Below, in pieces: positions 55,501 to 63,955 of a DNA stretch of 64,000 nucleotides. The stretch is from assembly GCA_937927685.1 (NCBI GenBank), contig CALBSC010000077.1, forward strand, positions 224,494-288,493, in the 5' to 3' direction. The translations under genes were made by a program, and so were the position numbers. A model generated the notes under the pieces. The model saw nothing but the letters and a program-made list of their open reading frames with translations. It was not told the origin of the DNA and searched no databases. How positions within the stretch are numbered: the stretch's first letter is position 1; the number at the start of each line of letters is the position of its first letter. This DNA comes from an uncultured Burkholderiales bacterium. GTDB lineage: Bacteria; Pseudomonadota; Gammaproteobacteria; Burkholderiales; Burkholderiaceae_C.

Positions 55501-56100
55501 CTCGCGCAGGATGTCTTCCACACGGGTCAGGTTCTCGCGCGTGTCGCTCAGGCGGTTTTCGGTTTCGCGGCGACGTTCCTTGTACTTGGACACGCCTGCG
55601 GCTTCCTCCAGGAACAGACGCAGTTCCTCAGGCTTAGATTCGATGATGCGGCTGATGGTGCCCTGCCCGATGATGGCGTAGGCACGCGGCCCCAGGCCCG
55701 TGCCCAGGAACACGTCCTGCACATCGCGGCGCCGCACCGGTTGGTTGTTGATGTAGTAGCTGCTGGTGCCATCGCGGGTCAGGACACGCTTGACCGCGAT
55801 CTCGGTGAACTGGTTCCACTGCCCACCTGCACGGTGGTCTGCGTTGTCAAACACCAGTTCCACGCTGGCGCGGCTGGAGGGCTTTCGCACGGTGGTGCCG
55901 TTGAAGATCACGTCCTGCATGGACTCGCCGCGCAATTCACTGGCGCGGCTCTCACCCAGCACCCAGCGCACCGCATCCATGATGTTGGACTTGCCACAGC
56001 CATTGGGGCCCACAACCCCCACCAGTTGTCCCGGCAGCATGAAATTGGTGGGTTCAACGAACGACTTGAAGCCAGAAAGTTTGATCGAGGTAAGACGCAC
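52585..56100 (-). CDS. smc: Chromosome segregation protein SMC
   Basis: 1171-residue SMC. Walker A GPNGCGKSN (31-39), QGTISRIIE, two long coiled coils rich in Gln/Glu/Ala, a hinge at roughly 510-640 (QPWLAKHGMEGLQGLWSRLHIEAGWENALESAL), and the C-terminal signature LLSGGEKALTAIAL with Walker B CLLDEVDAPLDDAN. It organises chromosomes with ScpA/ScpB, which are not in this window. Normal length. 17 nt before zipA. Confidence 0.97.
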   Translation of the reverse strand: MRLTSIKLSGFKSFVEPTNFMLPGQLVGVVGPNGCGKSNIMDAVRWVLGESRASELRGESMQDVIFNGTTVRKPSSRASVELVFDNADHRAGGQWNQFTEIAVKRVLTRDGTSSYYINNQPVRRRDVQDVFLGTGLGPRAYAIIGQGTISRIIESKPEELRLFLEEAAGVSKYKERRRETENRLSDTRENLTRVEDILRELNANLEKLERQAEVAHQYKALQSDVTLKQHQLWFLRRSEAASDQTRLQEQVQQAVLDLESKTADLRHIEADLEAVRQAHYESGDQLNQAQGHLYEASAEVGRLEAEIRYVVEGRQRAQQRLVQLQDQIAHWAEQSQQASTERETLMEQAEQGAEQAALLEAQLEEQSAQLPTFEEAQQAAQHKADAQRNQVVEVQQQLQVLSADQRNLQEQSQQLELRRERLQADRRGLDVPDDQRVQQAQAQLQAAQASAEVLDAQLHELQEQVPQLDDARREAQQRLNDESAKQADLSARLEALQALQERVKTDGKLQPWLAKHGMEGLQGLWSRLHIEAGWENALESALRERLNSLEVSRLEMIGPLASDPPPAKLTFYTLPAGATTGGATALPRLSDLLRLNDAGLKALLEGWLEGCFTAPDLSQALARRDSLQAGQWILVPQGHAVSRHSVNFYAPDSEQAGLLARAQEIENLEKQRRAQTFIHEEARNLLVRSEAAYSDASQRLVELRREATQAQAQAHELQVEALRLTQQADQARARSSQIETDLHEVQTQLDAIQERSAAADARFEELDMMLADSQERHAQLDEQVMTAQRRLQEAREQLRSLERQAQEADFLRRTHITREAELQRLIQSAAQQTTTLQDEQVKLQEEFERLSDVAAQAGLQAALAVKSEREAALAAKRSQYDDLTAKLRASDEQRLKIERNLDPMRQRITDLQLKEQAARLGVEQYAQQLAEAQADLDAVARSIEDGDVRLSGLQAEIDRFQREIQALGAVNLAALDELTTARERKTFLDAQSADLTEAMTTLEDAIRKIDGETRELLGSTFATVNEHFGRMFPELFGGGNARLIMTGEEILDSGVQVMAQPPGKKNQTIHLLSGGEKALTAIALVFAIFQLNPAPFCLLDEVDAPLDDANTERYARLVSSMSKETQFLFISHNKIAMEMAEQLIGVTMQEQGVSRIVAVDMESAVSMAEST

Positions 56101-56170
56101 CGAAAGCCTTTGAGTTCTAAAGTATTCAGTTCAACTCGCGTTGCACCCCTGATGCGAAGTGGCCGCCGAG

Positions 56171-56518
56171 TCAATCGCCAATGATACCTGCCCGGTAGAC
56201 CTGTAAAGCCCTTTGGAGGCCCTTGAGCCTGGGAATGAGCATGCGCACATGCTCATGGGTGGATGCCTGCCCCTCGCGGGCGAGGAGATCCGCCTGCTGC
56301 ACCCGTTCACACAGCGCCGACGATGCCACCAGGCCCAGGTAGCCCTTCAGGTCGTGCAAGGTCCGGTGCAACGTGGACAGGTCGGCTGGCTCCTGCAAAA
56401 GTGACAGGCTGGCCGAGAGACTGGTGTCCACGGTACCCAGCAGCACGGCCAGGTCCGCTGGCTGCAACGCGTAGGCGTGCGCCTGGGTGAGGTCCAGATC
56501 ATCGGCGGAGGAGCGCAT
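56171..56518 (-). CDS. Stand-alone Hpt-domain protein
   Basis: 115-residue all-helical protein. The signature LHRTLHDLKGYLGLV carries the Hpt phospho-acceptor pattern H-x-L-K-G at His55, and the flanking helix ALCERVQQADLLAREG fits the domain. Hpt proteins relay phosphate between hybrid kinases and response regulators. No kinase or regulator is nearby, so its partners are unknown. ATG 56518 is chosen; the 14 extra upstream codons run into the dapC promoter. It lies 70 nt upstream of smc on the same strand. Confidence 0.75.
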   Translation of the reverse strand: MRSSADDLDLTQAHAYALQPADLAVLLGTVDTSLSASLSLLQEPADLSTLHRTLHDLKGYLGLVASSALCERVQQADLLAREGQASTHEHVRMLIPRLKGLQRALQVYRAGIIGD

Positions 56519-56527
56519 GGTCGCGGG

Positions 56528-56533
56528 GATAAT
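56528..56533 (+). promoter_or_regulatory. -10-like GATAAT immediately before dapC
   Basis: GATAAT ends 8 nt before the SD-less dapC ATG at 56542, between the divergent Hpt and dapC genes, which are only 23 nt apart. Candidate leaderless promoter. Confidence 0.4.
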
Positions 56534-56541
56534 AACAACCC

Positions 56542-57741
56542 ATGAACCCCCTGCTCTCAAGACTGCAGCCCTATCCGTTCGAGCGGCTGCGCCAATTGTT
56601 TGCGGGCGTCACGCCTGCCCCGAACCTCAAGCCCATCAGCCTGGGGATCGGCGAGCCGCGTCACGCCACACCGCCTTTGATTCTGGAGGCCCTCTTCCGA
56701 GCATTTCCGGCCCTGGCGAGCTATCCGCTCACCGCTGGCTCGGCCGAATTGCGCCAGGCCTGCGCCGGCTGGCTGCAACGGCGTTATGGGGTGGCGATAG
56801 ACCCCGGCACACAGATATTGCCTGTCAACGGTTCGCGCGAAGCGCTGTTCTCGTTTGCCCAAACGGTGATCAACCCCACCGCCTCCGCCAGACCGCTGGT
56901 GATCTGTCCCAACCCGTTCTATCAAATCTACGAGGGTGCAGCCCTCCTGGCCGGTGCACAACCGTATTTCGTGCCCAGCCGTGCCGATCGGAATTTTGCG
57001 GTCGATTGGCGCAGCGTGCCCGATGAGGTGTGGGCAGACGCACAACTGGTCTATGTGTGCTCCCCGGGCAACCCCACGGGTGCCGTGATGCCCCTGGAGG
57101 AGTGGCAACTGCTGTTCGAACTCAGCGACCGGCATGGATTTGTGATCGCCTCGGACGAGTGCTACAGCGAAATCTATTTCCGCGATGAGCCCCCCCTGGG
57201 CGGCCTGGAGGCGGCACACCGGCTGGGCCGCGCTGACTTCCGCAACCTGATCGCCTTCACCAGCCTGTCTAAGCGCAGCAATGCCCCGGGCCTGCGCAGC
57301 GGGTTTGTGGCGGGCGACGCGACGTGGATCAAGCATTACCTGCTCTACCGCACCTACCACGGCAGCGCCATGAGCGGCATGGTGCAAGCCGCCAGCATCG
57401 ATGCCTGGAATGACGAATCACATGTGGAGCGCAACCGCGAGCAGTACCGCGCCAAGTTCGCCCAGGTCACCCCGGTGTTGCAGCAGGTGCTCGACGTCCA
57501 ACTGCCCGATGCCGCTTTTTACCTCTGGGCCGCAGTGCCTGGCGGCGATGACCAGGCTTTTGCCCGAGATTTGCTGGCTCAATACAATGTCACTGTTTTA
57601 CCGGGCAGTTTTCTGGCCCGTGAGTCTGCCGGCTTCAACCCCGGACGCGGTCGCATCCGCATGGCCTTGGTGGCCGAAACCGCCGAATGCCTGGAAGCAG
57701 CACACCGCATCGTTCAATTCGTTCAACACCGACCCGTCTGA
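56542..57741 (+). CDS. dapC: Succinyldiaminopimelate transaminase
   Basis: 399-residue class-I aminotransferase: [43 protein letters not shown] (PLP Asp/Tyr) and the PLP Lys in [17 protein letters not shown]. The proteobacterial dapC form is confirmed by the following dapD and dapE. It transaminates N-succinyl-2-amino-6-ketopimelate in lysine and diaminopimelate synthesis. Confidence 0.94.
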   Translation: MNPLLSRLQPYPFERLRQLFAGVTPAPNLKPISLGIGEPRHATPPLILEALFRAFPALASYPLTAGSAELRQACAGWLQRRYGVAIDPGTQILPVNGSREALFSFAQTVINPTASARPLVICPNPFYQIYEGAALLAGAQPYFVPSRADRNFAVDWRSVPDEVWADAQLVYVCSPGNPTGAVMPLEEWQLLFELSDRHGFVIASDECYSEIYFRDEPPLGGLEAAHRLGRADFRNLIAFTSLSKRSNAPGLRSGFVAGDATWIKHYLLYRTYHGSAMSGMVQAASIDAWNDESHVERNREQYRAKFAQVTPVLQQVLDVQLPDAAFYLWAAVPGGDDQAFARDLLAQYNVTVLPGSFLARESAGFNPGRGRIRMALVAETAECLEAAHRIVQFVQHRPV

Positions 57742-57746
57742 TCACC

Positions 57747-58571
57747 ATGACACAACAACTGCAAAGCATCATCGATACCGCCTGGGAAAACCGCGCCACC
57801 CTCTCCCCCGCTGCCGCCCCCAAGGAGGTTCAGGATGCGGTGGAGCATGTGATCGCCGAACTCAATGCCGGTCGCTTGCGCGTGGCCACCCGGCAGGCCG
57901 TGGGCCAGTGGACCGTGCACCAGTGGATCAAGAAGGCCGTGCTGTTGAGCTTCCGCCTGAAAGACAACGAAGTCATCAAAGCCGGTCAACTCGGGTTTTA
58001 TGACAAGGTGCCGACAAAGTTCGCCCACCTGGATGAGGCCGAGATGAAGGCCAGCGGTGTGCGCGTGGTTCCCCCGGCCGTGGCACGCCGTGGCAGTTTC
58101 ATCGCCAAGGGCGCGATCCTCATGCCCAGCTATGTGAACATCGGCGCCTACGTGGACGAAGGCACCATGGTGGACACCTGGGCGACCGTGGGTTCGTGTG
58201 CGCAAGTGGGGAAAAATGTGCACCTCTCCGGCGGTGTCGGCCTGGGTGGCGTGCTCGAACCCCTGCAAGCCAACCCCACCATCATTGAGGACAACTGCTT
58301 CATCGGTGCTCGCTCGGAAGTCGTGGAAGGCGTGATCGTCGAAGAGAACTCGGTGATCTCCATGGGCGTGTACATCGGCCAGAGCACCAAGATCTATGAC
58401 CGTGCCACCGGCGAAGTCACCTACGGACGGATTCCTGCCGGATCGGTGGTGGTATCGGGCAACCTTCCCAGCGCCGATGGCAAGTACAGCCTGTACTGCG
58501 CGGTCATCGTCAAGCGCGTCGATGCGCAAACGCGCGCCAAGACCAGCCTGAACGATTTGCTTCGCGATTGA
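57747..58571 (+). CDS. dapD: Tetrahydrodipicolinate N-succinyltransferase
   Basis: 274-residue left-handed beta-helix acyltransferase (EC 2.3.1.117). [17 protein letters not shown] start, [40 protein letters not shown] hexapeptide-repeat core (about 95-145), and [14 protein letters not shown]. Five nt after dapC. First acyl step of the succinylase DAP branch. Confidence 0.97.
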   Translation: MTQQLQSIIDTAWENRATLSPAAAPKEVQDAVEHVIAELNAGRLRVATRQAVGQWTVHQWIKKAVLLSFRLKDNEVIKAGQLGFYDKVPTKFAHLDEAEMKASGVRVVPPAVARRGSFIAKGAILMPSYVNIGAYVDEGTMVDTWATVGSCAQVGKNVHLSGGVGLGGVLEPLQANPTIIEDNCFIGARSEVVEGVIVEENSVISMGVYIGQSTKIYDRATGEVTYGRIPAGSVVVSGNLPSADGKYSLYCAVIVKRVDAQTRAKTSLNDLLRD

Positions 58572-58653
58572 TCGCTTCCCCGTTTGATCCATGGGTGGGC
58601 TGCATGGTTGCGCGCTCACGCCAGGTCGCCCTCCACCCACTTCGCTGAATGCC

Positions 58654-59823
58654 ATGGCACGTGCACTGCAACTGACGGAACAACTGATCGCTGAAGCATC
58701 CGTGACGCCCAGCGATGGGCGTTGTCAGGCCCTGCTGGCCGCACGCTTGCAGCCGCTGGGATTCCGTTGTGAAACCCTGGTCAGCGGGCCGGATGATTTC
58801 CGTGTCACCAACCTGTGGGCCATTCGCCGCAGCCCACGGCCCAACGCGCCCACCCTGGTGTTCGCCGGTCACACCGACGTGGTGCCCACCGGCCCGCTGG
58901 AGAAATGGTCGAGCGATCCTTTCGTGCCCACCCACCGCGACGGCAAGTTGTATGGCCGGGGGGCCAGTGACATGAAGAGTTCGCTCGCGGCCATGGTGGT
59001 GGCGGTGGAAGACTATCTGGCCGAGCAGACACAACCGGATTTCTCGATCGCCTTTTTGCTGACCAGTGATGAAGAGGGCCCGGCCCTGGACGGCACCGTG
59101 GTGGTCTGCAAACACCTGCGCGAGCGGGGTGAGCGGCTGGACTGGTGCATTGTGGGGGAGCCCACTTCCGTGGAGCGCACCGGCGACATGATCAAAAACG
59201 GACGTCGCGGCACCCTGAGCGGCAAGTTGACGGTCCAGGGTATCCAGGCGCATATCGCGTACCCGCACCTCGGTCGCAACCCCATCCACGACCTGGCTCC
59301 CGCACTGGCCGAACTGGTTGCGATCCGTTGGGACGAAGGCAACGCCTTCTTCCCCCCCACCAGCTGGCAGGTGAGCAACATCCACGCCGGCACGGGCGCC
59401 AGCAACATCATCCCCGGCACTTGCGTGGTGGATTTCAATTTCCGCTTCTGCACGGAATCCACCGTCGAGAGCCTCCAAAGCCGCCTGACCGCCGTGCTGG
59501 ATCGTCACCCGATCGAGTACACCCTGCAGTGGACCCTGGGAGGACTTCCCTTCCTGACCGAGCCCGCAGACCTGGTGGGTGCCGTTCAGCAAGCCATCCG
59601 TGACGAGACGGGTCTGGAGACACAACTCTCCACCACCGGAGGCACCAGCGATGGGCGATTCATTGCGCAGGTGTGCCAGCAGGTGATCGAACTCGGCCCG
59701 CCCAACGCCACCATTCACAAGATTGATGAACACGTCGCCACGCAGGACATCGAGACGCTCAAGAACATTTACCACCGCGTGCTGGAGCAGTTGAACCTGC
59801 GCGCGCAGGCCCTCGCGGCATGA
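58654..59823 (+). CDS. dapE: Succinyl-diaminopimelate desuccinylase
   Basis: 389-residue M20 metallohydrolase (EC 3.5.1.18). Metal motifs [11 protein letters not shown] (His, then the catalytic Asp), [17 protein letters not shown] (Glu-Glu) and C-terminal [10 protein letters not shown] 58654 gives the canonical [12 protein letters not shown]; 21 upstream in-frame codons are probably leader. It yields LL-diaminopimelate. Its stop overlaps prmB (ATGA). Confidence 0.96.
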   Translation: MARALQLTEQLIAEASVTPSDGRCQALLAARLQPLGFRCETLVSGPDDFRVTNLWAIRRSPRPNAPTLVFAGHTDVVPTGPLEKWSSDPFVPTHRDGKLYGRGASDMKSSLAAMVVAVEDYLAEQTQPDFSIAFLLTSDEEGPALDGTVVVCKHLRERGERLDWCIVGEPTSVERTGDMIKNGRRGTLSGKLTVQGIQAHIAYPHLGRNPIHDLAPALAELVAIRWDEGNAFFPPTSWQVSNIHAGTGASNIIPGTCVVDFNFRFCTESTVESLQSRLTAVLDRHPIEYTLQWTLGGLPFLTEPADLVGAVQQAIRDETGLETQLSTTGGTSDGRFIAQVCQQVIELGPPNATIHKIDEHVATQDIETLKNIYHRVLEQLNLRAQALAA

Positions 59824-60689
59824 CGCTGCGGGAACTGGTCGATCATTGCCGTACCCGACTGGACGCGTCGGGGGTGTCGTTCGGCCAGGGCACCGTCAAC
59901 GCGCTGGATGAAGCGGCCTGGCTGGTCTTGTGGCGTCTGGACTTGCCGCTGGACACCGACCTGGATGATCCCGCCTGCACCGTCTCAAGCGCGGATCAGG
60001 ACCGTGTGCAAGCCCTCCTGAGCGAGCGCATTCAATCGCGCAAACCCCTGGCCTATCTGACGGGCGAGGCCTGGTTGCAAGGTGTCCCGTTTTATGTCGA
60101 TGAGCGCACCATCATCCCCCGCAGTTTGATCGCCGAGGTGCTGGCCATGGGCTGGCTGGATGACTATGTGCCCGAGGCGCACGCCCGGGTCATGGACCTG
60201 TGCACCGGCAACGGCAGTCTGGCGGTGCTGGCTGCCATGGCCTGGCCGCAGGCCTTGGTGCATGGGCTGGACCTGTCGCCGCAGGCTTTGCAAGTGGCGG
60301 CTCGCAATGTGGATCGTCATGGATTGAGCGAGCGCATTGAACTGTCCGTCTCCGATGGATTTGCCGCAGCCAGTGGCCGTTACGACCTGATTCTGTGCAA
60401 TCCCCCCTACGTCAACCAGCTGAGCATGCAGGCGTTGCCGCCCGAGTTCCGTGCCGAGCCACAGCTGGCGTTGGCGGGCGGCGCGGATGGCATGGACTTC
60501 ATTCGTCCCTGTTTGCAGCAGGCATCGCGATGGCTCACACCCGACGGGGCCCTGGTGCTGGAAATCGGACACGAAATCGAGCACTTTGAACGGGCGTTCC
60601 CCTCACTCACGCCGTGGTGGCTCGACACCTCTGCGGGAGACACCCAAGTGGCCTTGCTGCGCGCGGCGGATCTGGTTGACGGGTCATGA
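59820..60689 (+). CDS. prmB: 50S ribosomal protein L3 glutamine methyltransferase
   Basis: 289-residue class-I SAM methyltransferase of the HemK family. [31 protein letters not shown] is the PrmB-type N-terminal hallmark (PrmC has a different insert), [16 protein letters not shown] is SAM motif I and LCNPPYVNQ the NPPY glutamine-binding motif. Overlaps dapE and yheS by 4 nt each. Confidence 0.94.
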   Translation: MTLRELVDHCRTRLDASGVSFGQGTVNALDEAAWLVLWRLDLPLDTDLDDPACTVSSADQDRVQALLSERIQSRKPLAYLTGEAWLQGVPFYVDERTIIPRSLIAEVLAMGWLDDYVPEAHARVMDLCTGNGSLAVLAAMAWPQALVHGLDLSPQALQVAARNVDRHGLSERIELSVSDGFAAASGRYDLILCNPPYVNQLSMQALPPEFRAEPQLALAGGADGMDFIRPCLQQASRWLTPDGALVLEIGHEIEHFERAFPSLTPWWLDTSAGDTQVALLRAADLVDGS

Positions 60690-62629
60690 TCGTTCTGCGT
60701 GATGTCCAGTTGCGCCGGGGCGCCAAGGTGCTGCTTGAACGCGCCAACCTCACCATCCACCCGGGCGAAAAGGTCGGGCTGGTCGGCGCCAATGGCATTG
60801 GCAAATCCTCCCTGATGGCGCTGCTGCTCGGACAGTTGCATGAAGACCGGGGCGAGTGCGTGTTTCCCGCCGGCTGGCGTATGGCACAGGTCGCCCAGCA
60901 CATGCCTGAAAGCGAGTCCACCGCGACCGCCTTCGTGCTGGAGGGCGATACCCGCTTGCAGGAAGCCCACGCAGAACTGACACGCGCGCAAGCCACCCAG
61001 GACGGCATGGCACTGGCTCATGCGCATACCAGCCTGGAAGACGCGGGCGTGCATGACGCCCCCTCACGCGCGCAGACGCTGCTGTTGGGCCTGGGGTTTG
61101 GCCCCCATGAACTCGAGCAGCCCGTCAACAGTTTTTCTGGCGGCTGGCGCATGCGTTTGCAACTGGCCCGCGCCTTGATGTGCCCCGCCGATTTGCTTCT
61201 GCTCGATGAACCCAACAATCACCTGGACCTGGATGCCCTGGTGTGGCTTGAGAGCTGGTTGCAGCGATTTGATGGCACGATCCTGGTCATCAGCCATGAC
61301 CGTGAATTTCTGGACACGGTCACGAATGTCACCTTGCACCTGGAGCATCAGGATCTCAAGCGCTACAGCGGCAACTACTCATCGTTTGAGGACCAGCGCG
61401 CGCAACAACTGGTGCTGCAACAGGCGGCCTACGAGAAACAGCAAGACCGCATCGCACACCTGCAACACTTCATCGATCGCTTCAAAGCCAAAGCCACCAA
61501 GGCACGCCAGGCACAAAGCCGGGTCAAGGCCCTGGAGCGCATGGAGCGTCTGGCCCCCTTGCTGGAGCGAGCCGAATTCAGCTTTGAATTCCGTGAGCCC
61601 GAGAGCCTGCCCAACCCCATGCTCTCCCTGCAGGACGCCTCGATGGGCTATGACGAATCGCCCATTCTGCGAGGCGTGAACCTGACTGTCCTGGCTGGCC
61701 AGCGCATTGGCATCCTGGGTGCCAACGGGCAAGGCAAGTCCACCCTGGTCAAAACCCTGGTTCGACAACTGCCCTTGTTGCAAGGGCGACTGGTCGAAGG
61801 CAAAGGCCTGACCATTGGCTACTTTGCCCAGCAGGAACTGGATGTGCTGCAACCGGACGATACCCCGCTGGAACACCTCACGCGCCTGGCCCGCAGCCTC
61901 CAACCCCAAGTGCGCGAGCAGGAGTTGCGCAACTTCCTGGGCTCATTCCGTTTCGTCGAAGACATGATGCAGCAACCCGTCGGCACCCTCAGTGGCGGCG
62001 AAAAAGCACGGCTGGTACTGGCATTGATCGTGTGGCAACGTCCCAACCTGCTGGTGCTGGACGAACCCACCAACCACCTGGACCTGGACACCCGCGAAGC
62101 CCTGGGCATGGCCCTGAACGACTTTGACGGCACCGTGCTGCTGGTGAGTCATGACCGGTCCTTGTTGCGCACGGTGTGCGAGGATTTCTGGCTGGTGTCA
62201 GAAGGCGCCGTCAAACCTTTTGAGGGCGACCTGCAACACTACCAGCAACATCTGCTGGACGCCGCACGCAAGCGCCGGGAAAGCTGGGCGTCATCCAGCA
62301 CACCGGCGGCTGGCGCTGACACGGGCAAGGACGCCACGCCGCGTGAATCACGTAAGCTTCAGGCCCAGCGCCGCGCCGAACTCACACAAAGATTGCAGCC
62401 CTGGCGCCAGGAGATGAAACAGCTTGATACCACCATGGCGCAATGGTTGACTGAAAAAACCGAACTGGAAACAGCGCTGATCCAAGGCGCCCTGTCCGGC
62501 CCCGAACTGGCGCAACACGGCAAGCGCCTGAAGGAACTGGGCGAAGCCCTGTCAGCCGCTGAAGAGCGCTGGCTTGAGTTGGGCAGCTGGATAGAAGAGG
62601 CGCAATCCCAGGTCGCCCACACAGCGTGA
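60686..62629 (+). CDS. ABC-F family ATPase (YheS-like)
   Basis: 647-residue soluble protein with two ABC domains, no membrane segments, and a C-terminal coiled-coil extension, as in E. coli YheS. Domain 1: GANGIGKSS, SGGWRMRLQLARAL, LLLLDEPNNHLD; the Thr of the usual DEPTNHLD is Asn here. The arm/linker FIDRFKAKATKARQAQSRVKALERMERL follows; domain 2: GANGQGKST, SGGEKARLVLAL and VLDEPTNHLD. ABC-F proteins act on stalled ribosomes or give antibiotic protection; this subgroup's exact role is unsettled. Confidence 0.93.
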   Translation: MIVLRDVQLRRGAKVLLERANLTIHPGEKVGLVGANGIGKSSLMALLLGQLHEDRGECVFPAGWRMAQVAQHMPESESTATAFVLEGDTRLQEAHAELTRAQATQDGMALAHAHTSLEDAGVHDAPSRAQTLLLGLGFGPHELEQPVNSFSGGWRMRLQLARALMCPADLLLLDEPNNHLDLDALVWLESWLQRFDGTILVISHDREFLDTVTNVTLHLEHQDLKRYSGNYSSFEDQRAQQLVLQQAAYEKQQDRIAHLQHFIDRFKAKATKARQAQSRVKALERMERLAPLLERAEFSFEFREPESLPNPMLSLQDASMGYDESPILRGVNLTVLAGQRIGILGANGQGKSTLVKTLVRQLPLLQGRLVEGKGLTIGYFAQQELDVLQPDDTPLEHLTRLARSLQPQVREQELRNFLGSFRFVEDMMQQPVGTLSGGEKARLVLALIVWQRPNLLVLDEPTNHLDLDTREALGMALNDFDGTVLLVSHDRSLLRTVCEDFWLVSEGAVKPFEGDLQHYQQHLLDAARKRRESWASSSTPAAGADTGKDATPRESRKLQAQRRAELTQRLQPWRQEMKQLDTTMAQWLTEKTELETALIQGALSGPELAQHGKRLKELGEALSAAEERWLELGSWIEEAQSQVAHTA

Positions 62630-62660
62630 CGGCGCCTCCAGTGCTATGCTGAAGCCCAGC

Positions 62661-63212
62661 ATGACTCGCATCACAGAATTTCCATGGATGTCACGGCACA
62701 GCGCCCGTGTGCCAGACCTTGTGCATGCCGTGTTACATGACTCAGGCCGTGCACGCTCAAGCAAGCGAGCCCACCTGGCCGGGTATGTGCTCATCTGTGC
62801 CCTGCTCACGGCATGCGCCAACCCCGTGCTGCGTCAGGCCAGACAGGATTGCGACCCTGAAAGCTACCAACTGTTTCCGGTGGTGATGCAGTCGCATCGC
62901 GTGACCGAGCCCGTGGTGGTGCAAGTTCCAGATGGCACCCAACACTGCATCACCGAGTCTGTGCGCCAAGGCGATCGCACCACGGCGGTCACCCGCTGTG
63001 TACCCAACTACATGATGCAAACCCGCTGGATGGATCGCTGGGTCCAGATAGACCTGAATGCCAGGGAGCGCAACGTCTGGCATGAGCGCTGCGTACAACA
63101 ACTCTGCATTCAACGCGCTGGCAACACCTCGTGCGAGCCTCCACCTGTGGTGACCACACCCCTGCCTCCGTCTCCGCCTCCGCCCCCTTCACCTTCCACC
63201 CCCGCCCGCTGA
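62661..63212 (+). CDS. Hypothetical lipoprotein with Pro-rich tail
   Basis: 183 residues if started at ATG 62661 (ATG 62646 or a later GTG are possible; a -10-like TATGCT at 62645-62650 overlaps the first ATG). A basic segment SSKRAHLAGYVLICALLTAC ends in a lipobox Cys, so the mature part would be lipid-anchored, but about 35 residues precede the hydrophobic core, longer than usual; the true start may be downstream. The mature part has six Cys, including CDPES, HCITES, RCVPN, RCVQQLC and CEPP, suggesting disulfides, and ends in a Pro/Ser tail (TTPLPPSPPPPPSPSTPAR). No family recognised. Confidence 0.6.
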   Translation: MTRITEFPWMSRHSARVPDLVHAVLHDSGRARSSKRAHLAGYVLICALLTACANPVLRQARQDCDPESYQLFPVVMQSHRVTEPVVVQVPDGTQHCITESVRQGDRTTAVTRCVPNYMMQTRWMDRWVQIDLNARERNVWHERCVQQLCIQRAGNTSCEPPPVVTTPLPPSPPPPPSPSTPAR

Positions 63213-63218
63213 AGGCAC

Positions 63219-63252
63219 AAAAAAAATCACCTCGTACGCAAATACGAGGTGA
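63219..63252 (-). terminator. Intrinsic terminator downstream of the tRNA-Lys remnant
   Basis: On the minus strand a perfect 10-bp stem TCACCTCGTA / TACGAGGTGA with a 6-nt loop is followed by TTTTTTTT (63219-63226 complement): a strong intrinsic terminator 10 nt beyond the CCA of the tRNA fragment, as expected after a tRNA gene. Confidence 0.9.
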
Positions 63253-63262
63253 CGGTATGGGG

Positions 63263-63308
63263 TGGTAGGACGTACAAGATTCGAACTTGTGACCAACGGA
63301 TTAAAAGT
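63263..63308 (-). other. 3' half of tRNA-Lys(UUU): attachment-site remnant
   Basis: Minus-strand sequence reads anticodon loop CTTTTAA (63301-63307 complement; anticodon TTT), anticodon 3' stem TCCGT, variable TGGTC, T-arm ACAAG/TTCGAAT/CTTGT (63274-63290), acceptor 3' strand ACGTCCT, discriminator A and CCA (63263-63265). The expected 5' anticodon strand ACGGA is replaced by CAGCA and no D-arm or 5' acceptor follows. Homology breaking exactly at the anticodon loop is the hallmark of a tyrosine-recombinase attachment core. Not a functional tRNA. Confidence 0.8.
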
Positions 63309-63462
63309 GCTGACTCTGTCTACTGTTTCTAAACGTGTAGCAATGTGATACAGCGTGATAAAAAGTTGGTGTGCGTGTTTTTGCGATTGATGTAACGCAC
63401 TCAAATTGCGACGCGAATTGACACGCAAGCGTTCGCAACGTGTACGCACGCTGCGTAACGTT

Positions 63463-63810
63463 CTACAGCGTTGTAGATTGACGCTGCTGTTCGTTTCGTT
63501 TGCGTTCCGCTTCACGCTGTTGACGCTGACGATCACGCTCTGCTTGTAATTGTTGACGACTACGTTCGACATTTTGCTTCAATGAGTTGATGCGACTTTT
63601 CTCGGGTGTCAACGGCGGCTTGGGTGTAATGATTTCATCCAGCAATTTATAGTTATCTGCCGATTCGTTTGTTTGCGTGGGATTTGTGACAACACAATTC
63701 ATTCCTAACGCATACTGGAGCAAAAGACGTGCGTGGATGGTGCTGTCAGCAAATACAGCAGTTTTCACCAACTGACCGCCAACACGCACCGTAGCCAAAT
63801 ACTTGTTCAT
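63463..63810 (-). CDS. Hypothetical element-borne protein with basic coiled-coil tail
   Basis: 115 residues, beginning MNKYLATVRVGGQLVKTAVFADSTIHARLLLQY: a small beta-strand-like N-terminal domain, then from about residue 75 a highly charged Arg/Gln/Glu helix (NSLKQNVERSRQQLQAERDRQRQQREAERKRNEQQ split over 76-110), likely a coiled coil or nucleic-acid-binding tail. No family can be named. The start codon sits in the loop of a perfect palindrome and has no SD. Codon use and base composition differ from the chromosome to the left. Confidence 0.65.
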   Translation of the reverse strand: MNKYLATVRVGGQLVKTAVFADSTIHARLLLQYALGMNCVVTNPTQTNESADNYKLLDEIITPKPPLTPEKSRINSLKQNVERSRQQLQAERDRQRQQREAERKRNEQQRQSTTL

Positions 63811-63820
63811 ACAAGTATTT
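63797..63820. promoter_or_regulatory. Palindrome with the start codon in its loop
   Basis: AAATACTTGT (63797-63806) and ACAAGTATTT (63811-63820) are perfect 10-bp arms around a 4-nt loop that contains the CAT (63808-63810) of the 115-residue gene. As DNA it resembles a repressor operator; as RNA it would hide the ribosome-binding region. Confidence 0.7.
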
Positions 63821-63847
63821 ATTCACCACCCAGCAGCGTGACGCGAA

Positions 63848-63946
63848 TTACTTTGTAAATCCATCACGCAACTTGAGTGCTGCGTTGTCAATCGCTGCGT
63901 CAAGTTCACCGTTAAGAACGGCAGTTTGGCATTCCCCCAAATCCAT
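63848..63946 (-). CDS. Small ORF, 32 residues (MDLGECQTAVLNGEL...)
   Basis: Tiny frame from ATG 63946 (or GTG 63952) to TAA 63848, ending ...AALKLRDGFTK. Its composition looks protein-like (amphipathic helix ECQTAVLNGELDAAIDNAA) and it is on the same strand and about 37 nt ahead of the 115-residue gene. No SD is visible and the size permits chance; function unknown. Confidence 0.35.
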   Translation of the reverse strand: MDLGECQTAVLNGELDAAIDNAALKLRDGFTK

Positions 63947-63955
63947 AGACACTTT

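Noticed and set aside
63263..63330. A complete functional tRNA-Lys gene
   Set aside because: No D-arm, no 5' acceptor strand, and the 5' anticodon stem does not pair.
63189..63572. 127-codon minus-strand frame across the tRNA remnant
   Set aside because: It would translate through the tRNA-Lys fragment and the terminator hairpin and overlaps the better 115-residue gene.
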